From the NCBI GenBank assembly GCA_019637795.1, contig JAHBUY010000002.1:434001-498000 (forward strand): a DNA stretch of 64,000 nucleotides, given 5' to 3'. This document shows, piece by piece, positions 63,516-64,000 of this stretch. Each line of letters starts with the position of its first letter. The stretch's first letter is position 1. The position numbers and the translations under genes were made by a program. Under the pieces are notes generated by a model. It saw only the letters and a program-made list of their open reading frames with translations. It ran no database searches and was not told the origin of the DNA. Source of the stretch: a bacterium (GTDB lineage: Bacteria > Desulfobacterota > Binatia > HRBIN30 > CADEER01).

Positions 63516-64000
63516 CGCCGGGTTGGACGCTCGCCACGCCCGCCTGGCTGCTGCTGCTCGCCGCGCTGCCGCTCATCGCCTGGCTGCGCGCCCGCCGCGG
63601 CCGGCCGGTGCTGGTGGTGCCATTCGTCAGTCAGTGGACCGGCCACGATCTCGTCACCCGGTCGCGCCTGCCGCAGGCACTGGTGCTCGCCGGCCTGGCG
63701 TTGATCGCCGTCGCCCTGGCGCGGCCGCAGCACGTCGACGAGCAGCGGCAGGTGACGCAGGACGGCTACGACATCGTCCTCGCCATCGATCTCTCCGGCA
63801 GCATGCTGGCCGAGGACTACGCGCGCGACGACGGAACGCGCATCAACCGCCTGCAGGCGATCAAGCCGATCATCGACGCCTTCATCCAGCGCCGCCCGAG
63901 CGACCGCATCGGCATCGTCCCCTTCGCCGGCCGCGCCTACACACTGGCGCCGCTCACCGCCGACCACGACTGGCTGCACCAGCAGGTGCGGCGGCTGAAG
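63512..64000 (+). CDS. batA: BatA-like VWA membrane protein (3' partial)
   Basis: The first 163 residues are visible; the gene runs off the right edge. It begins with a membrane helix (LATPAWLLLLAALPLIAWL), then a second (about 53-70), then the VWA domain with the MIDAS motif IDLSGSM in DIVLAIDLSGSMLAEDY. DRIGIVPFAGRAYTLAPLT follows as in BatA. The start overlaps the DUF58 stop. A VWA protein anchored in the inner membrane and acting with MoxR. Confidence 0.92.
   Translation, partial: MTPGWTLATPAWLLLLAALPLIAWLRARRGRPVLVVPFVSQWTGHDLVTRSRLPQALVLAGLALIAVALARPQHVDEQRQVTQDGYDIVLAIDLSGSMLAEDYARDDGTRINRLQAIKPIIDAFIQRRPSDRIGIVPFAGRAYTLAPLTADHDWLHQQVRRLK

Overview
The window is a junction between a very GC-rich bacterial chromosome (about 31.8-64 kb) and the right end of an integrated mobile element (1 to about 31.79 kb) that is visibly richer in A+T. 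No rRNA, tRNA or CRISPR array was seen. Lineage is inferred, not proven: the secreted proteins with paired dockerin-like EF-hand repeats and Cys-rich DUF1566 domains, the LolA/RND/KS genes and the GC-rich codon use look like a deltaproteobacterium-like lineage such as Candidatus Binatia (Desulfobacterota_B).

Element, 1-31.8 kb. The left end lies outside the window. Backbone genes are two VirD4/TraG-type conjugation ATPases (left edge and 12.0-13.2 kb), a DUF2958-radC pair, a SWIM-finger protein with a Fe-S PD-(D/E)XK nuclease, a domain-permuted Toprim/CHC2 primase followed by a helicase-like ATPase, an XRE-RuvC pair and two large serine recombinases (20.3-22.2 and 30.3-31.8 kb). Behind the primase-helicase pair are two inverted triplets of a GGGKGAC heptamer spaced one helical turn apart, a candidate replication origin. 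A similar dyad plus promoter-like layout precedes both the SWIM gene and the primase gene. Cargo includes a secreted beta-helix protein, a seven-fold zinc-ribbon protein, a GHKL-ATPase/nuclease fusion, a trypsin-like protease facing a lipoprotein, and several membrane proteins. The most striking cargo is a compact operon at 7.5-10.8 kb: a nucleoside-deoxyribosyltransferase-like protein, an alpha/alpha-toroid AAA+ ATPase and an AlkA-type DNA glycosylase, with its own promoter and a MerR-like gene upstream. It is a candidate undescribed defence system.

The insertion. The recombinase at 30.3-31.8 kb ends exactly inside a chromosomal moxR-type AAA+ gene. Only the first 87 codons of that gene remain (31791-32051). 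The element carries a complete, diverged moxR next to the recombinase (29274-30155), so it seems to bring a replacement for the gene it breaks. The recombinase stop codon lies in the target-gene sequence.

Chromosome, 32-64 kb. Housekeeping and metabolic genes include a tyrosine phosphatase, DAHP synthase, a PerR/Fur regulator coupled to katG, rsmE, a HAD hydrolase, a DagK-like kinase, an HD hydrolase with an amidohydrolase, and glyoxalases. ACP, LolA-like, lipoprotein, RND exporter and PaaK-like ligase genes (43.1-48.6 kb) and a KS/chain-length-factor pair (53.3-55.5 kb) resemble a split aryl-polyene-type lipid pathway. At 55.7 kb a membrane domain is fused to cytidine deaminase. The window ends in a second moxR followed by DUF58 and batA, a Bat-type operon.
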